A stretch of DNA of 42,286 nucleotides from the NCBI RefSeq assembly GCF_009193185.1, contig NZ_VUKF01000041.1:1-42286 (forward strand). The letters are read 5' to 3'. The notes under the pieces are model-generated. The model ran no database searches. It saw nothing but the letters and a program-made list of their open reading frames with translations, and was not told the DNA's origin. Every line of letters starts with the position of its first letter. Positions within the stretch are counted from its first letter, which is position 1. The stretch is from Georgenia thermotolerans. Lineage in GTDB: Bacteria > Actinomycetota > Actinomycetes > Actinomycetales > Actinomycetaceae. Position numbers and translations under genes: made by a program. Positions 10,985 through 19,319 of this stretch are shown here, in pieces.

Positions 10985-12931
10985 ATGACCCGCGATCCCT
11001 CCCGCCCGGCGCGCCTGCGCCCGCTCGCCGCGACGTGCGCCGTCACCGTCGCCGCCCTCGGCCTCGGCGCCCTGCCCGCCGGCGCGAACCCTCACGCCGA
11101 CGGCTCCGTCACCCTCGACATCCTCGGCATCACCGACTTCCACGGCGCCCTCGCCCAGGCCCCGGCACTGGCCGGCCAGGTGGACGCGCTGCGCGCCGCC
11201 AACCCCGACACCGTGCTGGTCTCGGTCGGGGACAACATCGGCGGCTCCACCTACGCCTCGGCCATCCAGCAGGACACCCCGACCATCGACGTGCTCAACG
11301 CCATGGGTCTGGAGGCCTCCGCCGTCGGCAACCACGAGTTCGACCGCGGCTACGCCGACCTCGCCGGGCGCGTCGCCGACCGGGCCCACTGGGCCTACCT
11401 CGGCGCGAACGTCGAGGGGGAGAGCCCCGACCTCGCACCCACCCACGTGTGGACCTCGCCCTCGGGCGTGACCGTCGGCTTCGTCGGCGCCGTCACCGAC
11501 GCCACCGCCGAGCTGGTCAGCGCCGCCGGCATCGCGGGCATCTCCTTCACCGACGAGGTGGCCGCCGTCAACGCCGCCGCCGCGGACCTCTCCGACGGCG
11601 ACGAGGCGAACGGCGAGGCCGACGTCGTCGTCGCGCTCGTCCACGAGGGGGCCACCGACGCCCTCGTCACCGGGCTGGGCGGCGACGTGGACGCGTTGTT
11701 CACCGGGCACACCCACGCCGTCGTGGACCTCGACGACCGCGACATCCCGGTGATCCAGGGCGGAGCGTCCGGCGCCAACCTCTCGCGCGTGAGCCTCACC
11801 TACGACCCGACCACCGACGCGGTGGTCGGCGCCTCGAGCGCCAACATCGCCATCGACGCCAAGAGCCCGGTGCGCGATGCCGAGGTCCAGGGGATCGTCG
11901 ACCGCGCCCTCGCCGACGCCGCCGTCCTGGGCCGGCAGCCGGTCGGCACGGTCGCCGGCGCCTTCGACCGCGCGACCAACAGCGGCGCGGACACCGGCGC
12001 CAACCGCGGCGCCGAGTCGCCGCTGGGCAACCTGCTCGGCGAGGTCGCCCAGGCCACCGCCGCCGCGATCGGCCTCGAGGCCGACTTCGGCATCATCAAC
12101 CCCGGCGGCATCCGCGCCGACCTCGACGCCGACGACGACGGCACGGTCACCTATCAGGAGGCCTTCGACGTCCAGCCCTTCGGCAACACCATCGGCACCA
12201 TCGACCTCACCGGGGCCCAGGTGGTGACGATGCTCGAGCAGCAGTTCCAGCCCGGCGCGTCCCGGCCGGTGCTGCGCCTGGGCCTGTCGGACGAGCTGGA
12301 GTACGTCTACGACCCCACGGCCGCCCACGGCGAGCACATCACCGCCGTGTACGTCGACGGCGCCCCGCTCGACCCGGCCGCGACCTACACCGTCGCGTCC
12401 AACACCTTCCTCCTCGGCGGCCAGGACGGGTTCGAGGTCTTCACCGAGGGCACCAACCTCACCGAGACCGGCATCGTCGACGTCCAGGGCCTCATCGACT
12501 ACCTCGCGGCCCACCCCGGCCTGGTGCCCGACCTGGCCCAGCGCTCGGTCGGCGTGACCAGCCGTGGCGCGCTGACGGCCGACGCGCCGGCCACCCTGGA
12601 GCTGTCCTCGCTGGCCTTCACCGCCTCCGAGCCCGCACCGCCAACGGTGAGCGTCTCCCTCGACGGCTCCGTCCTCGCCACCGCGCCGGTGGACGCGACC
12701 GTCACGCCGAACACCGACGAGACCGGCACCGCCACCGTGACGTTCACGCTCCCGAAGAAGCTCGCGGCCGGGTTCGACGACCTGGTCATCACCACCGACG
12801 CCGGCACCGCGATCGCCTACCCGGCCGCGGTGGACGGGCGGATCCCGCCCGGCCACCGCGTCGAGCACCCGGGCCAGGGCAACGTGCCCGACCACGTCCG
12901 GACACGGTGGGCCGAGCGCGCCGCCCGCTGA
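10985..12931 (+). CDS. secreted 5'-nucleotidase/2',3'-cyclic phosphodiesterase family enzyme
   Basis: The 648-residue product has an N-terminal signal peptide (Arg-rich start, hydrophobic core, cleavage near residue 34 after PAGA). The calcineurin-like metallophosphatase domain follows: GITDFHGAL, SVGDNIGGS, AVGNHEFDRG and GHTHAVVD supply the two-metal ligands. The 5'-nucleotidase C-terminal domain contains NPGGIRADL and TYQEAFDVQPFGNTIG. These enzymes release phosphate from extracellular nucleotides. About 110 further residues form a Thr/Val/Asp-rich, probably beta-sheet tail ending in basic residues. No LPxTG anchor or membrane tail is visible. AGAGGA precedes the ATG. A paralogue lies directly downstream. 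Confidence 0.9.
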   Translation: MTRDPSRPARLRPLAATCAVTVAALGLGALPAGANPHADGSVTLDILGITDFHGALAQAPALAGQVDALRAANPDTVLVSVGDNIGGSTYASAIQQDTPTIDVLNAMGLEASAVGNHEFDRGYADLAGRVADRAHWAYLGANVEGESPDLAPTHVWTSPSGVTVGFVGAVTDATAELVSAAGIAGISFTDEVAAVNAAAADLSDGDEANGEADVVVALVHEGATDALVTGLGGDVDALFTGHTHAVVDLDDRDIPVIQGGASGANLSRVSLTYDPTTDAVVGASSANIAIDAKSPVRDAEVQGIVDRALADAAVLGRQPVGTVAGAFDRATNSGADTGANRGAESPLGNLLGEVAQATAAAIGLEADFGIINPGGIRADLDADDDGTVTYQEAFDVQPFGNTIGTIDLTGAQVVTMLEQQFQPGASRPVLRLGLSDELEYVYDPTAAHGEHITAVYVDGAPLDPAATYTVASNTFLLGGQDGFEVFTEGTNLTETGIVDVQGLIDYLAAHPGLVPDLAQRSVGVTSRGALTADAPATLELSSLAFTASEPAPPTVSVSLDGSVLATAPVDATVTPNTDETGTATVTFTLPKKLAAGFDDLVITTDAGTAIAYPAAVDGRIPPGHRVEHPGQGNVPDHVRTRWAERAAR

Positions 12932-12942
12932 CCTCGCACGAC

Positions 12943-12985
12943 CGCCCCGGCCCCGGCCAGCACCGCGCTGCCCGGGGCCGGGGCG
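12943..12985. terminator. terminator hairpin between the two 5'-nucleotidase genes
   Basis: CGCCCCGGCCCCGG pairs with its complement at 12972-12985 across a 15-base loop, starting 12 bases after the first gene's stop. It suggests that the two paralogues are transcribed separately. Confidence 0.7.
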
Positions 12986-13071
12986 TCTCTGCCTCCGCTG
13001 CCCGTCCCGAATTCCTTCCGCGCGTGGGTGGTTGCCGCTACGGTCTGCCCCACCCGAGCGAGAGGAACGAC

Positions 13072-14811
13072 ATGTCCAGACGACGAGGTCTGCGCGCGAG
13101 AACGGTGGCGGCGACGGCGGGGCTCGCCCTCGCCTCGGTTGCGCTGGTCGCCGGCGGCGCGGCCGCCGCACCGGCGAACGACAAGCCCCGCCCCGGCGAC
13201 GTCGAGGTCCAGCTGCTGGCCTTCAACGACTACCACGGCCATCTCGAGTCGGGCACTCCCGGCACGATCGGCACGACCGCGGCCGGCGGCGCGGAGTTCC
13301 TGGCCACCCACCTCGCCCAGCTGCGCGAGGGGCACCGCAACTCGGTCACCGTGGCGGCCGGGGACCTCATCGGCGGCTCGCCGTTCCTCTCCGGGCTCTT
13401 CCACGACGAGCCGTCGGTGGAGTCCCTCAACGCCCTCGGCCTGGACGTCTCCGGCGTCGGCAACCACGAGTTCGACGAGGGGGTCACCGAGCTGCTGCGC
13501 ATGCAGAACGGCGGGTGCCACCCGGTGGACGGCTGCTACTTCCCCGACGCCCCCTACGCCGGCGCCGACTTCCAGTGGCTCGCGGCCAACGTCCGCAACG
13601 ACCAGACCGGCAAGACCCCGCTCCCGCCCTACTGGGTGCAGAAGTTCCAGGGCGCCAAGGTCGGCTTCATCGGCATGACCCTCGAGGGCACCGACGCCCT
13701 CGTGGCCCAGTCCGGCATCCAGGGCTGGAAGTTCCGCGACGAGGTCGAGACCGCCAACGCGCTGGTGCCCGAGCTCAAGAAGCAGGGCGTCGAGGCGATC
13801 GTCGTGCTCCTGCACGAGGGCGGCGCGCAGACCGGCACCTACGACCAGTGCGCCGGCATCTCCGGGCCGGTGGTGGACATCGCCAAGAACCTCGACCCCG
13901 AGATCGACGTGCTCCTGACGGGGCACACCCACCAGGCGTACAACTGCTCCATCCCGGACCCCGACGGCGTCCCGCGCCGCGTCACCTCCGCCGCCTCCTT
14001 CGGCCGGGTCGTCTCCGAGATCAACCTCACCATCAGCCGGACCACCGGCGACGTGCGCCGCGACACGGTCACGGCCACCAACCACGTCGTCACCCAGGAC
14101 GTCGCGCGGGCGCCCGAGCAGACCCGGATCATCGACAAGTGGAAGGGCCTGGCCGACACGGTGGGCAGCTCCGAGGTGGGCCGCATCACCGCCGACATCC
14201 GCCGCCAGTACGAGGCGGGCGGGTCGGACAACCGCGGTGCCGAGTCCGACCTCGGCAACATGATCGCGGACTCCCAGCTGCGGGCCACCCAGGCCAACGG
14301 CGCCCAGATCGCCCTCATGAACCCTGGCGGCCTGCGCGCCGACCTGCTCTACGCCCGCTCCGGTGCCGAGACCACCGACGGCGTGGTCACCTACGCCGAG
14401 GCGTTCAACGTCCAGCCGTTCGGCAACCTGCTGAGCACCATCCCGATGACGGGGGACCAGCTCCACCGGATCCTGCTCCAGCAGTGCCAGCCGCGCTACC
14501 TCCACCTCGGGGTGTCCGCCGGCTTCACCTACGACGTGAGCCGGCAGCTCGACGGGCGCGTGTGCACCCCGGGCAGCATCGAGGTGACGAACATGCGGCT
14601 CAACGGGGTGCCGATCGACCCGGCCGCGACCTACATGGTGACGGTGAACAACTTCCTCGTCGACGGCGGCGACGGCTTCACGGTCTTCCGCGAGATCGAC
14701 CCGGCCCTGCGGGTCGGCGCGGGCATCGACCTCGACGCCCTCAACGCCTACCTCCGCACCCAGGGCCCGATCGCCCCGCCCGGGACCGACAGGGTCAACG
14801 AGCTGGCGTAG
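13072..14811 (+). CDS. secreted 5'-nucleotidase, second paralogue
   Basis: The 579-residue product has a classic signal peptide (MSRRRGLRARTVAATAG, hydrophobic stretch, cleavage near AAAA-P at about residue 33). It carries the full metallophosphatase and 5'-nucleotidase domain pair: LAFNDYHGHLE, VAAGDLIGGSPFLSG, GVGNHEFDEG, LTGHTHQAYN, then MNPGGLRADLLYA and YAEAFNVQPFGNLLS. Four or more cysteines (for example GGCHPVDGCYF) could form extracellular disulfides, a difference from the upstream paralogue. It ends at the catalytic domain with no extra tail. AGAGGA lies six bases before the ATG. It likely dephosphorylates nucleotides outside the cell. The two paralogues differ enough to have distinct substrates. 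Confidence 0.92.
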   Translation: MSRRRGLRARTVAATAGLALASVALVAGGAAAAPANDKPRPGDVEVQLLAFNDYHGHLESGTPGTIGTTAAGGAEFLATHLAQLREGHRNSVTVAAGDLIGGSPFLSGLFHDEPSVESLNALGLDVSGVGNHEFDEGVTELLRMQNGGCHPVDGCYFPDAPYAGADFQWLAANVRNDQTGKTPLPPYWVQKFQGAKVGFIGMTLEGTDALVAQSGIQGWKFRDEVETANALVPELKKQGVEAIVVLLHEGGAQTGTYDQCAGISGPVVDIAKNLDPEIDVLLTGHTHQAYNCSIPDPDGVPRRVTSAASFGRVVSEINLTISRTTGDVRRDTVTATNHVVTQDVARAPEQTRIIDKWKGLADTVGSSEVGRITADIRRQYEAGGSDNRGAESDLGNMIADSQLRATQANGAQIALMNPGGLRADLLYARSGAETTDGVVTYAEAFNVQPFGNLLSTIPMTGDQLHRILLQQCQPRYLHLGVSAGFTYDVSRQLDGRVCTPGSIEVTNMRLNGVPIDPAATYMVTVNNFLVDGGDGFTVFREIDPALRVGAGIDLDALNAYLRTQGPIAPPGTDRVNELA

Positions 14812-14819
14812 CGCTCCTC

Positions 14820-14853
14820 GGTGGGGCCGGGCCGGTGCCGGCCCGGCCCCACC
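14820..14853. terminator. terminator hairpin after second 5'-nucleotidase gene
   Basis: A perfect 16-bp inverted repeat (GGTGGGGCCGGGCCGG and complement) with a two-base centre starts nine bases after the stop codon. Confidence 0.8.
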
Positions 14854-14865
14854 CGCGGCGCGGGT

Positions 14866-14871
14866 TACCGT
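14866..14871 (+). promoter_or_regulatory. -10-like TACCGT, six bases before a GTG (leaderless promoter)
   Basis: TACCGT, then six bases, then the GTG at 14878, with no Shine-Dalgarno. The spacing matches leaderless transcription from the G of the start codon. Confidence 0.55.
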
Positions 14872-14877
14872 GGTGGC

Positions 14878-15279
14878 GTGCCCCCACGCCGCCGCATCGA
14901 TCCCTCCGACGGGCTGGCCGCCCTGGGCCGCTGGGCCGCCGGTCGGGACGGCGGCGCCGACGGCGACCTGCCGGCCACCGTCGTGCGCACCGCCGTCCGC
15001 TTCACCCTCGAGGAGCTCGCCGTGAGCTCGCCGGGCAACAGCGTCGAGGTGCGCGTGCCGCCCGCCGGTGCCGTGCAGGCCATCGCCGGACCGCGCCACA
15101 CCCGCGGGACCCCGCCCAACGTCATCGAGACCGACCAGGAGACCTGGCTGGCGCTCGCCACCGGCGTGCTGACGTGGGAGGAGGCCGTGGCCTCCGGGCG
15201 GGTGCACGCCTCGGGCATCCGCGCGGACCTGAGCCCGGTTCTCCCGCTCGTGCGCCACCCAGGTAGGTTCGCCCGGTGA
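14878..15279 (+). CDS. sterol-carrier (SCP2-like) family protein
   Basis: The 133-residue protein begins PPRRRIDPSDGLAALGRW and matches a small actinobacterial family annotated as sterol carrier family protein. The body has VRFTLEELAVSSPGNSVEVR and ends with a typical SCP2-style pattern, DQETWLALATGVLTWEEAV, followed by GRVHASGIRADLSPVLPL. SCP2 folds bind lipids or acyl groups in a hydrophobic tunnel; the real ligand here is unknown. In many actinobacterial genomes this gene lies beside purF, by memory. Here six other genes intervene. Its stop overlaps the GTG of the next gene by four bases, so the two are translationally coupled. Confidence 0.8.
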   Translation: MPPRRRIDPSDGLAALGRWAAGRDGGADGDLPATVVRTAVRFTLEELAVSSPGNSVEVRVPPAGAVQAIAGPRHTRGTPPNVIETDQETWLALATGVLTWEEAVASGRVHASGIRADLSPVLPLVRHPGRFAR

Positions 15280-16010
15280 CCAGCTCCACCCCCGACCCCC
15301 GCCGGGGCGACGGCGAGCCCGAGGTGCCCGCCCAGCCGCCGGCCCACGCCGCGCCCGCCGGCGGCCGGCCTGTCCCCAGCGAGACCCCCGCCGCCGACCA
15401 GCCTGTCCCGGCGGAGACCTCCGCCGCCGCGCCTCCGCCCGGGGCGCCTTCCGGCGCCGAGCCCGCCGCCGCCGAGCCTCCGGCCGGCGCGCCTCCTGCC
15501 GCCGAGTCGGCGGGCACCGAGCCCGCCGCCGAGCCCGAGTACCGCGTGGCCGATCTCGTCGACCGGTCCACCGTGCGCCGCGCCCCGCGCTTCGGCCGCT
15601 TCGTGCTGGCCGGGATCCTCGTCGGCGCGGTCGTCTCGGCCGGCCTCGCCGTCCTCTCCCCGTCGGACCACCTGGCCCGTTCGGACCTGTTCTGGCTGCT
15701 CTTCCTGTCTCTCGGCGCCGCCGGCGCCCTGGCCGGTCTCGGCGTCGCGGTCTTCCTGGACCGCCGGTCGTGGGAGCAGCGTGCCTCCCGCACGGGCGCC
15801 CGCCCGGCACCGGGTGGGCCCGTGCCGGGTGCGGTGGCACCGGGCGGCCCCGCGGCGGCCGGCCCGGTGGACACCGGCCCGGCGGCGGAGGAGGCCGCGG
15901 GCGCCGCGGGCCCCGGGAGCGACAGCCACACGACCGAGGGCGGCACGACGGAGGGCGGCACGCCGGACGGGTCCGGCCCACCGGACGCGGGGCGACCGCG
16001 CCGGTCCTAG
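15276..16010 (+). CDS. two-helix membrane protein with Pro/Ala-rich N-terminus
   Basis: The 244-residue product is not a recognised family. Residues 1-88 are low-complexity Pro/Ala/Glu with imperfect PAAEPPAGAPPAAE-type repeats, likely disordered. Two membrane helices follow at about 108-127 (FVLAGILVGAVVSAGLAVL) and 138-160. The tail from 165 is again Gly/Pro/Ala/Thr-rich. Both disordered ends should face the same side of the membrane. The GTG start overlaps the preceding TGA (GTGA), indicating translational coupling with the SCP2-like gene. Such proteins often sit beside the SCP2-like gene in actinobacteria (memory, not checked). Function unknown. Confidence 0.8.
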   Translation: MTSSTPDPRRGDGEPEVPAQPPAHAAPAGGRPVPSETPAADQPVPAETSAAAPPPGAPSGAEPAAAEPPAGAPPAAESAGTEPAAEPEYRVADLVDRSTVRRAPRFGRFVLAGILVGAVVSAGLAVLSPSDHLARSDLFWLLFLSLGAAGALAGLGVAVFLDRRSWEQRASRTGARPAPGGPVPGAVAPGGPAAAGPVDTGPAAEEAAGAAGPGSDSHTTEGGTTEGGTPDGSGPPDAGRPRRS

Positions 16011-16013
16011 GGT
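16008..16013 (+). promoter_or_regulatory. -10-like TAGGGT, six bases before a GTG (leaderless promoter)
   Basis: TAGGGT overlaps the previous stop codon and is followed by six bases and the GTG at 16020. No Shine-Dalgarno is visible. Confidence 0.5.
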
Positions 16014-16019
16014 GCGGAC

Positions 16020-17492
16020 GTGCCCTGCCGCCAGCTGCGCCTGCCCGCCGCCACGCCGTCCGAGGTCCACCACGCCCTGACCGGCCTGCGCGAGGAGCTG
16101 GGCATCGCGCCCGGCTTTCCCGCCGACGTGCTCGCCGAGGCCGAACGGGCGGCGGCCGAGGCCGAGCCGCCGTCGGCGGACGCCACCGACGTCCCCTTCG
16201 TCACCATCGACCCACCCGGTTCGCGGGACCTCGACCAGGCGGTCCACATCGACGCCGACGGCGACGGGTTCCTGGTCCGGTACGCCATCGCCTCCCTCGC
16301 CACGTTCGTCGCCCCGGGCGGTGCCGTCGACCGGGCGGCGCACGAGCGCGGCGTCACCGTCTACGGCCCGGCCGGCTCCTACCCGCTGCACCCGCCGGCG
16401 CTGAGCGCCGGCGCCGCCAGCCTGCTCGAGGGGCAGGAGCGCCCGGCGTACGTGTGGTCCCTGCTCGTCGGACCCGACGGCGCGCTGCGCGGCGCCGAGG
16501 TCGTGCGCGCCCGGGTCCGCTCGCGCGCCCGCCTGACCTACGCCGAGGTCCAGGCGGCCGTCGACGGCGGGGCCGCCCTGCCAGACGGTGCGCCCGCCGA
16601 GCTGCCCGCCCTCCTGCGCACCGTGGGCCGGTTGCGCCAGGAGCGCGAGCGGGCCCGCGGCGGGGTCTCGCTGGACATCCCCGAGCAGGAGGCGGTCCGG
16701 GCCGACCACGGCTACGTGCTGCGCTTCCGGGCGACGCTGCCGGTGGAGGGATGGAACGCCCAGATCTCCCTGCTGACCGGCATCGCGGCGGCTCGGATGA
16801 TGCGTGCGGCGGGGGTGGGCATCGTGCGCACGCTGCCGGCCGCCGACCCCCGCGACGTCGCCCGGCTGCGCCGCACCGCCCGCGCCCTGGAGATCCCCTG
16901 GCCGGCCGAGACGTCCTACGGGGAGCTGCTGCGGCGCCTGGACTCCGGCGTGCCGGCGCATGCCGCGTTCCTCACCGAGGCCACCACGCTCTTCCGCGGC
17001 GCGGGCTACCTCGCCTTCGGCGCGCCGGGCACCCCCGACGCGGCCGACGTCCCGGCGGGCGAGGCCCGCCACGCCGCCATCGGCGCGGAGTACGCCCACG
17101 TGACCGCGCCGCTGCGCCGGCTCGTGGACCGCTACGGCCTGGAGGTGTGCCTCGCCCACAGCACCGGCGCGCCCGTGCCCGCCTGGGTGCTCGACGCCCT
17201 GCCCCGTCTCGCAGGGACCATGACGAGCACCACCCGCCGCGCGAACGCCTTCGAACGCGGGGCGCTGGACGCCCTCGAGGCGCTCGTCCTGGAGGGACGG
17301 GTGGGGGAGCGGTTCGCCGGTGTCGTCGTCGATCTCGACGGCGAGCGCACCGGCCGCGGCACCGTGGTGCTGCGCGAGCCGGCCGTGCGCGCCCGGGTCG
17401 AGGGCGAGACCCTGCCGCTGGGCGAACCGGTCGAGGCCCGGCTGGCCGAGGCCGACGTCGCCGCCCGGCGCGTGCGCTTCACCGTTCCCTGA
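16020..17492 (+). CDS. RNB-domain ribonuclease (RNase II/R family, short form)
   Basis: The 490-residue product has the RNB catalytic domain from about residue 55 to 370. The signature FVTIDPPGSRDLDQAVHI carries the metal-binding Asp residues at about 64, 70 and 72. HVTAPLRRLVDRYG near residue 360 supplies the conserved C-terminal RNB motif. Unlike full RNase II or RNase R it lacks N-terminal cold-shock/OB domains; only a short S1-like remnant may remain after about residue 420. It probably acts as a 3'-5' exoribonuclease on RNA. This short type is common in Actinobacteria. It starts at GTG 16020, nine bases after the membrane-protein stop. Confidence 0.9.
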   Translation: MPCRQLRLPAATPSEVHHALTGLREELGIAPGFPADVLAEAERAAAEAEPPSADATDVPFVTIDPPGSRDLDQAVHIDADGDGFLVRYAIASLATFVAPGGAVDRAAHERGVTVYGPAGSYPLHPPALSAGAASLLEGQERPAYVWSLLVGPDGALRGAEVVRARVRSRARLTYAEVQAAVDGGAALPDGAPAELPALLRTVGRLRQERERARGGVSLDIPEQEAVRADHGYVLRFRATLPVEGWNAQISLLTGIAAARMMRAAGVGIVRTLPAADPRDVARLRRTARALEIPWPAETSYGELLRRLDSGVPAHAAFLTEATTLFRGAGYLAFGAPGTPDAADVPAGEARHAAIGAEYAHVTAPLRRLVDRYGLEVCLAHSTGAPVPAWVLDALPRLAGTMTSTTRRANAFERGALDALEALVLEGRVGERFAGVVVDLDGERTGRGTVVLREPAVRARVEGETLPLGEPVEARLAEADVAARRVRFTVP

Positions 17493-17544
17493 GCACCTCG
17501 GGATCCTTGAGCCCACACGACGGGCGGGCACGGGGCGGCGGCGC

Positions 17545-17550
17545 GACACT
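17545..17550 (+). promoter_or_regulatory. -10-like GACACT, six bases before a GTG (leaderless promoter)
   Basis: The hexamer keeps the A at position 2 and T at position 6 of TANNNT. It is followed by six bases and the GTG at 17557, the same spacing as at four other genes in this window. This spacing is the main support for the lipoprotein start. Confidence 0.4.
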
Positions 17551-17556
17551 GTCGCC

Positions 17557-18096
17557 GTGGAGGGCTGCGGCGCGGCAGTACCGGTGGGCGAGGCGCCCGG
17601 GGAGGGCAGGGCCCGCCTGGGCCCGAGCACCGCGCGGCCCCGTCGGTCCCGGGCGGCGGGGCCGACTGCCGCCCTGCTCGCGGCCGCGGGCCTGCTCGGC
17701 GGCTGCGCGACCCCCGGCGGCCTGGCCGGGAACCTCTCTCAGGCGGCCTCGCAGGCCTCCTCCTCGGCCGCCAGCTCCGCCCTCGGGCTGGAGCTGTACC
17801 TCGACGGCCGCACGACGGCCACCGTCGCCGACGTCACCCTCATCGACATGGCCCGCCAGGTCTCCACGGCCCAGGACGCCGCCAGCCAGCAGGTGGTCGC
17901 CGGCGGCGACGAGCTGAAGCTGCGCGACGACGTCACGGGCGCCATCACCGCGGTGGGCGACGAGATCGACCAGGCCCGCGCCCTGGTGGCCGGCGCCGTG
18001 CCCGCCGAGGAGGGGCCGGCCCTCGTCACGGACCTGCAGGCCCGGGCCGGCGCCCTGTCGGACACCGCCGACCGCCTCGAGAAGGCGGCCGGATGA
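17557..18096 (+). CDS. predicted lipoprotein, first gene of transport cluster
   Basis: The product is about 179 residues from the GTG at 17557; a GTG at 17584 would give 170. An Arg-rich stretch (RPRRSRAAG) precedes a hydrophobic core and a lipobox LLGGC with Cys at about residue 50. The N-region is unusually long, so the true start could be later. After the Cys comes an Ala/Ser-rich linker and a helical domain ending LQARAGALSDTADRLEKAAG. It is likely an exported lipoprotein on the outer face of the cytoplasmic membrane. Its stop overlaps the ATG of the NRAMP gene (ATGA), so it is made together with that transporter and may be its accessory subunit. No named family recognised. Confidence 0.75.
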   Translation: MEGCGAAVPVGEAPGEGRARLGPSTARPRRSRAAGPTAALLAAAGLLGGCATPGGLAGNLSQAASQASSSAASSALGLELYLDGRTTATVADVTLIDMARQVSTAQDAASQQVVAGGDELKLRDDVTGAITAVGDEIDQARALVAGAVPAEEGPALVTDLQARAGALSDTADRLEKAAG

Positions 18097-19319
18097 AGCG
18101 CCTTCTCGGACTCGCCCTCGGCATCCTCACCGCGATCGGCGGCTTCGTCGACATCGGGGACCTGGTGACCAACGCCGTCGTCGGCTCGCGGTTCGGGCTC
18201 TCGCTGGTGTGGGTGGTCGTGGTCGGGGTCGTCGGCATCTGCCTCTTCGCCGAGATGTCGGGGCGGGTGGCCGCCGTCAGCGGCCGCGCCACCTTCGAGA
18301 TCATCCGCGAACGGCTCAGCCCCCGGATGGCGCTGGCCAACCTCACCGCCTCGTTCCTCATCAACCTCCTCACCCTCACCGCGGAGGTGGGCGGCATCGC
18401 GCTCGCCCTGCAGCTGGCCAGCGACGTCCACCCTCGGCTGTGGATCCCGGTGGCTGCCTTCGCGGTCTGGCTGGTGGTCTGGCGGGTGAAGTTCTCCGTC
18501 CTCGAGAACGTCACGGGGGTCGTCGGTCTCACCCTCATCGTCTTCGCCGTGGCGATCTTCCTGCTCGCCCCGAACTGGTCGGAGCTGGCGAGCGGGCTCC
18601 GTCCGTCCGTGCCCGCCGGCGAGCCGGTGCCGACCTACTGGTACTACGCCGTCGCGCTGTTCGGGGCCGCGATGACGCCCTACGAGGTCTTCTTCTTCTC
18701 CTCCGGCGCCGTCGAGGAGCGGTGGTCGGTCAGGGACCTGGGCCAGGAGCGGCTCAACGTCTTCGTCGGCTTCCCCCTCGGCGGGCTGCTGTCCATCTCC
18801 ATCGCCGTGTGCGCGGCCATCGTCCTGCTGCCTCGGGGCATCCGGGTGACCTCCCTGTCCGAGGTGGTCGCCCCGGTGGCCCTCGCCGGCGGCAAGCTCG
18901 CGCTCGCCGTCGTCATCGTCGGGATGGTGGCGGCCACGTTCGGCGCCGCGCTCGAGACTGCGCTGGCCGGCGGGTACACCGTCGCCCAGTTCTTCGGCTG
19001 GTCGTGGGGCAAGTTCCGCCGTCCCACCGAGGCCGCCCGCTTCCACCTGCTCGTCATCGTCACGCTGCTCGTGGGCGTCGGGGTGCTCATGACGGGCGTC
19101 GACCCGGTCAAGGTCACGGAGTACTCCGTGGTGTTCTCCGCCATCGCCCTGCCGCTGACCTACCTGCCCATCCTCATCATCGCGAACGACCCGCAGTACG
19201 TGGGCGACCACGTCAACGGCCGGTTCACCAACGCGCTCGGTCTGGTGTTCCTCGTCCTCATCGTGCTCGCCTCGGTCGCCGCCATCCCGCTCATGATCGT
19301 CACGGGGGCGGGCGCATGA
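18093..19319 (+). CDS. divergent NRAMP-family divalent metal transporter
   Basis: The 408-residue protein has about 11 membrane helices and overall NRAMP-family organisation. Canonical NRAMP metal sites are DPGN in helix 1 and MPH in helix 6. Here the equivalent positions read DIGD (about residues 20-23) and MTPYE (about 194-198). The helix-1 Asp is kept but the Asn, Met and His ligands are changed. Substrate may therefore be Mg2+ or another hard ion rather than Mn2+/Fe2+; this is inference. Charged cytoplasmic loops and a glutamate pair (SSGAVEERW) follow helix 6. ATGA overlaps link it to the lipoprotein upstream and the PRC-barrel gene downstream. Confidence 0.85.
   Translation: MKRLLGLALGILTAIGGFVDIGDLVTNAVVGSRFGLSLVWVVVVGVVGICLFAEMSGRVAAVSGRATFEIIRERLSPRMALANLTASFLINLLTLTAEVGGIALALQLASDVHPRLWIPVAAFAVWLVVWRVKFSVLENVTGVVGLTLIVFAVAIFLLAPNWSELASGLRPSVPAGEPVPTYWYYAVALFGAAMTPYEVFFFSSGAVEERWSVRDLGQERLNVFVGFPLGGLLSISIAVCAAIVLLPRGIRVTSLSEVVAPVALAGGKLALAVVIVGMVAATFGAALETALAGGYTVAQFFGWSWGKFRRPTEAARFHLLVIVTLLVGVGVLMTGVDPVKVTEYSVVFSAIALPLTYLPILIIANDPQYVGDHVNGRFTNALGLVFLVLIVLASVAAIPLMIVTGAGA

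Noticed and set aside
10985-14811. Possible single fused 5'-nucleotidase gene
   Set aside because: A stop, a strong hairpin and a new ribosome binding site and signal peptide separate the two paralogues.
12817-15981. Minus-strand frame of over 1000 codons
   Set aside because: It crosses several terminators and is antisense to the second 5'-nucleotidase, SCP2-like and membrane-protein genes.
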